This document shows, one piece after another, positions 62,138 to 64,000 of a stretch of DNA of 64,000 bases. The position numbers were made by a program, and so were the translations under genes. A model generated the notes under the pieces. That model was not told the DNA's origin. It searched no databases and saw only the letters and a list, made by a program, of their open reading frames with translations. This stretch comes from Petralouisia muris (GTDB lineage: Bacteria; Bacillota; Clostridia; Lachnospirales; Lachnospiraceae): NCBI RefSeq assembly GCF_004793545.1, contig NZ_SRYA01000020.1:24594-88593 (forward strand), written 5' to 3'. Each line of letters begins with the position of its first letter. The stretch's first letter is position 1.

Positions 62138-62960
62138 GATTCCTGCCACCCTCCTTAAAAATGCGTCTGTATGCGGCAGGCGACAATCCGATAAACATAT
62201 GAAAAAAATTTGAAAAGTGGCTCTGGTCTGAAAAGCCTGTCTGTATAGCTGCATCAACCGAAGTCATGCCTTGCTCCAACAGTTCCTTTGCTTTGCCTAT
62301 GCGAACCGTCTGAAGATACCTGTATGGCGTAACTCCTTTTGATTTGGTAAACGCACGAAGCAATGTTGATTTACTAAGACCACTGCATTTACAGAGGTCA
62401 TCAAGTGTAATATGCTCTGTAAAATGCTCTTCCATAAATGTGCAGGAATTCCCTATTTCTTCACTGCACTCTGGAATACACTTCTCAAAAGGTTGTCCAT
62501 ACTGCTCGACAAGCAACGAAATAAGGAGCAGGAGCATTTCTTCTTTTTCAAACTCTTCCCCACCGTCCATAATCATCTGATGCAAAGAATGGAGATAAAG
62601 ATTCAGCTCATCATTTTTAATAACATTTTCCGAAAAGCCAGGCAATACACTTTGCCCTGTTATTTCTTCCGCTAATGACAGCATCGTTTCTTTGGAAATA
62701 TTCAAACCTCTGTAATCAAGCGTTCCGCCGTCACATTGGACACAACTGTGGCTATCGTTTGGATTAAATAGCAGAATATTTCCCTGACCTACCGTGTACT
62801 CTTTATTTTTGCAGGATAAACAGCGTGTCCCTGCTTCTATAAAGCCAATCACATAGTAATTATGAAAGTGGTTCGGGAATGGCTGTACAATTCCCTCAAA
62901 ACGATATGCTTCAAGATGACAATCGTCATCATAGCAGACTGTCCGTATTTCTTTTTGCAT
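62130..62960 (-). CDS. AraC-family regulator with cupin domain
   Basis: 276 residues from ATG 62960, eight bases after GGAGG. N-terminal cupin (YYVIGFIEAGTRCLSCKNKE, VGQGNILLFNPNDSHSC) and C-terminal double helix-turn-helix (ITLDDLCKCSGLSKSTLLRA, GVTPYRYLQTVRIGKAKELL, IQTGFSDQSHFSNFFHMFIG). First gene of an AraC-EamA-DUF2000 operon; it probably controls that operon in response to a small molecule. Confidence 0.93.
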   Translation of the reverse strand: MQKEIRTVCYDDDCHLEAYRFEGIVQPFPNHFHNYYVIGFIEAGTRCLSCKNKEYTVGQGNILLFNPNDSHSCVQCDGGTLDYRGLNISKETMLSLAEEITGQSVLPGFSENVIKNDELNLYLHSLHQMIMDGGEEFEKEEMLLLLISLLVEQYGQPFEKCIPECSEEIGNSCTFMEEHFTEHITLDDLCKCSGLSKSTLLRAFTKSKGVTPYRYLQTVRIGKAKELLEQGMTSVDAAIQTGFSDQSHFSNFFHMFIGLSPAAYRRIFKEGGRNRG

Positions 62961-63051
62961 TGATAACACCTCCTCGCACTCTATATTATACTCAGAATGT
63001 CTGCTGGTTTCTTGTAAGATATCTTCATTTTCCAAAAACACATCTATAACC

Positions 63052-63093
63052 AAAAGAACAGGCAAAGGAATACGCACCTTTACCTGTTCTTTT
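63052..63093 (-). terminator. Terminator after the metallo-hydrolase gene
   Basis: AAAAGAACAGGCAAAGG (63052-63068) and CCTTTACCTGTTCTTTT (63077-63093), 17 bp with one mismatch and an 8-base loop. Lies between the MBL-fold gene and the AraC gene on the same strand. Confidence 0.85.
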
Positions 63094-63125
63094 CATCACA
63101 ATATTTTGCAGACATCAATCTATTT

Positions 63126-64000
63126 TTATAAACTGCTCCACATTAACTGATTATCTGTAAAAACAGCCCTTATTTTATCGTTATCTTTTAGCCATGCCAG
63201 ATATGAACGCACTGTACTTCCCACTAAAACATACTGTTCAAAATTCATTACCAGCCCGTATTCATCAAAAAGCAGCTTTAAAAGTTCTTCAAAGCACATA
63301 GGCGTTTTTAAAATGGACTGTATATCCTTTGATATATCAAATACTTTTTGACGGTTAAGCTGAACTATGCCTGTGATGTCTCTCGTAACATCCGAATGGG
63401 CAGGCACGAACATAGCAGCTTCCATAGATTCAACTTTATCCAGTGTATTTAGATATTCAGCAATATCATAAATAAAAGTAATCTGATATTTATCCAAAGT
63501 GCTTTCACTACTAATACAGTCAGCAAGAAACACAACATCGTCTGGTGTGCGGATACCAATCATATCAAAAAAATGCCCGTGTAATGGAATGACCTCTAAT
63601 TCTTTCGGAAAATCAGAATCCGTTATTTCATTAACATCACTTTCAGACGCAAGCAAAAATTTATGTCTTAAATCTTTGCAAGGGTATCCGCCATACAGAA
63701 ATGACGGCTCTAAAAGAGGATACTTTGTAAATGCTGCTTCAATGCCGTCTGCAAATATTTTACATCCTGTTTGCTGCTGTAAATACTTATTTCCTCCAAT
63801 GTGGTCTGCATTAGAGTGTGTGTTGATAATCCCTTTTAAATTCCATCCATTTTCACTTAGTATTTTACGGACTTTTCTGCCTGCATCTTTATCATTTCCG
63901 CTGTCTATCAGATAGACATCTGTATCATTTGACTTATAAATCCCGATTGAACAAAATCGCTGCGCGATGGCCTGCCAGGGCTGTGGCGTAGTTTTTACGT
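63126..64000 (-). CDS. Metallo-beta-lactamase-fold hydrolase (5' end outside window)
   Basis: The frame is open from the right window edge to the TAA at 63126 (290 residues seen). MBL fold: DVYLIDSGNDKDAGRKV, metal motif INTHSNADHIGGN (HxNxDH, with Asn where the second His is usual), LEVIPLHGHFFDMIGI, FLADCISS and MFVPAHSDV. The C-terminal 90 residues are helical with a winged-helix look (FEELLKLLFDEYGLVMNFEQ). The first 17 residues visible (VKTTPQPWQAIAQRFCS) are not typical of the family start and may come from a fusion or insertion. Function unknown. Confidence 0.85.
   Translation of the reverse strand, partial: VKTTPQPWQAIAQRFCSIGIYKSNDTDVYLIDSGNDKDAGRKVRKILSENGWNLKGIINTHSNADHIGGNKYLQQQTGCKIFADGIEAAFTKYPLLEPSFLYGGYPCKDLRHKFLLASESDVNEITDSDFPKELEVIPLHGHFFDMIGIRTPDDVVFLADCISSESTLDKYQITFIYDIAEYLNTLDKVESMEAAMFVPAHSDVTRDITGIVQLNRQKVFDISKDIQSILKTPMCFEELLKLLFDEYGLVMNFEQYVLVGSTVRSYLAWLKDNDKIRAVFTDNQLMWSSL

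Overview
The window looks like a chromosome segment of a low-to-mid GC, endospore-forming, flagellated Clostridia, most likely a Lachnospiraceae member. Evidence: a BofA/YaaL pair, a Firmicutes-type flagellin with FliS, a short 2[4Fe-4S] ferredoxin, a GdpP-RplI-DnaB operon, strong AGGAGG ribosome binding sites, and sugar ABC transport with a LacI regulator. The species cannot be told from sequence reading alone.

Layout. 1-2.7 kb: minus-strand Tad/Flp pilus genes (prepilin peptidase, TadZ/CpaE-like protein, CpaF ATPase cut by the window edge). 2.8-8.8 kb: bofA, yaaL, fliS, flagellin and a 1041-residue repeat protein with a FliK-like C-terminus and a sigma-28-like promoter. 8.9-9.9 kb: ferredoxin and a MerR regulator. 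10.2-12.5 kb: a decayed sugar locus (ROK regulator, alcohol dehydrogenase, GPH transporter) with frameshifts and a deletion junction. 12.5-19.7 kb: core genes dnaB, rplI, gdpP, a D-Ala-D-Ala carboxypeptidase, trmB and a YbjQ-family protein. 19.7-26.8 kb: a broken LD-carboxypeptidase, a phospholipase-D/helicase protein overlapped by a methyltransferase gene, pepT and an unknown membrane protein. 27-31.4 kb: tRNA-Lys, repeated hairpins around an XRE-TPR regulator, and a two-component system. 31.6-33.8 kb: a membrane-anchored, Glu/Pro-rich repeat protein ending in three FliM-like short motifs.

34-49.5 kb holds the most coherent system: an apparently single minus-strand operon whose gene content and order match the E. 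coli ycjMNOPQRSTU cluster (GH13_18 phosphorylase, binding protein, two permeases, Zn dehydrogenase, TIM-barrel epimerase, Gfo/Idh oxidoreductase, GH65 phosphorylase, beta-phosphoglucomutase). It is extended by an ADP-ribosylglycohydrolase-fold protein with beta-sandwich domains and a glycerate kinase. A LacI regulator and two TGACAACGTTGTC operators control it. Glycerate kinase fits use of glucosylglycerate: phosphorolysis by the GH13_18 enzyme would give alpha-glucose-1-phosphate and glycerate. GH65 plus PgmB would handle an alpha-diglucoside through beta-glucose-1-phosphate, and the three redox/epimerase genes would remodel unusual glycosides. No transporter ATPase is present, so a shared MsmX-type subunit is presumed.

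49.6-64 kb is accessory: an orphan response regulator, a degenerate IS110-family element with structured flanks, an ABC-F gene behind a leader-peptide attenuator, two paralogous CX4CX2C radical SAM genes beside an HxlR regulator, an amidohydrolase, an HxlR-TetR fusion, a MerR/SDR pair with a 19-bp-spacer promoter, DUF2000, EamA and AraC genes, and a metallo-beta-lactamase-fold gene running off the right edge. Shared intergenic repeats suggest the 54-61 kb genes have travelled together.
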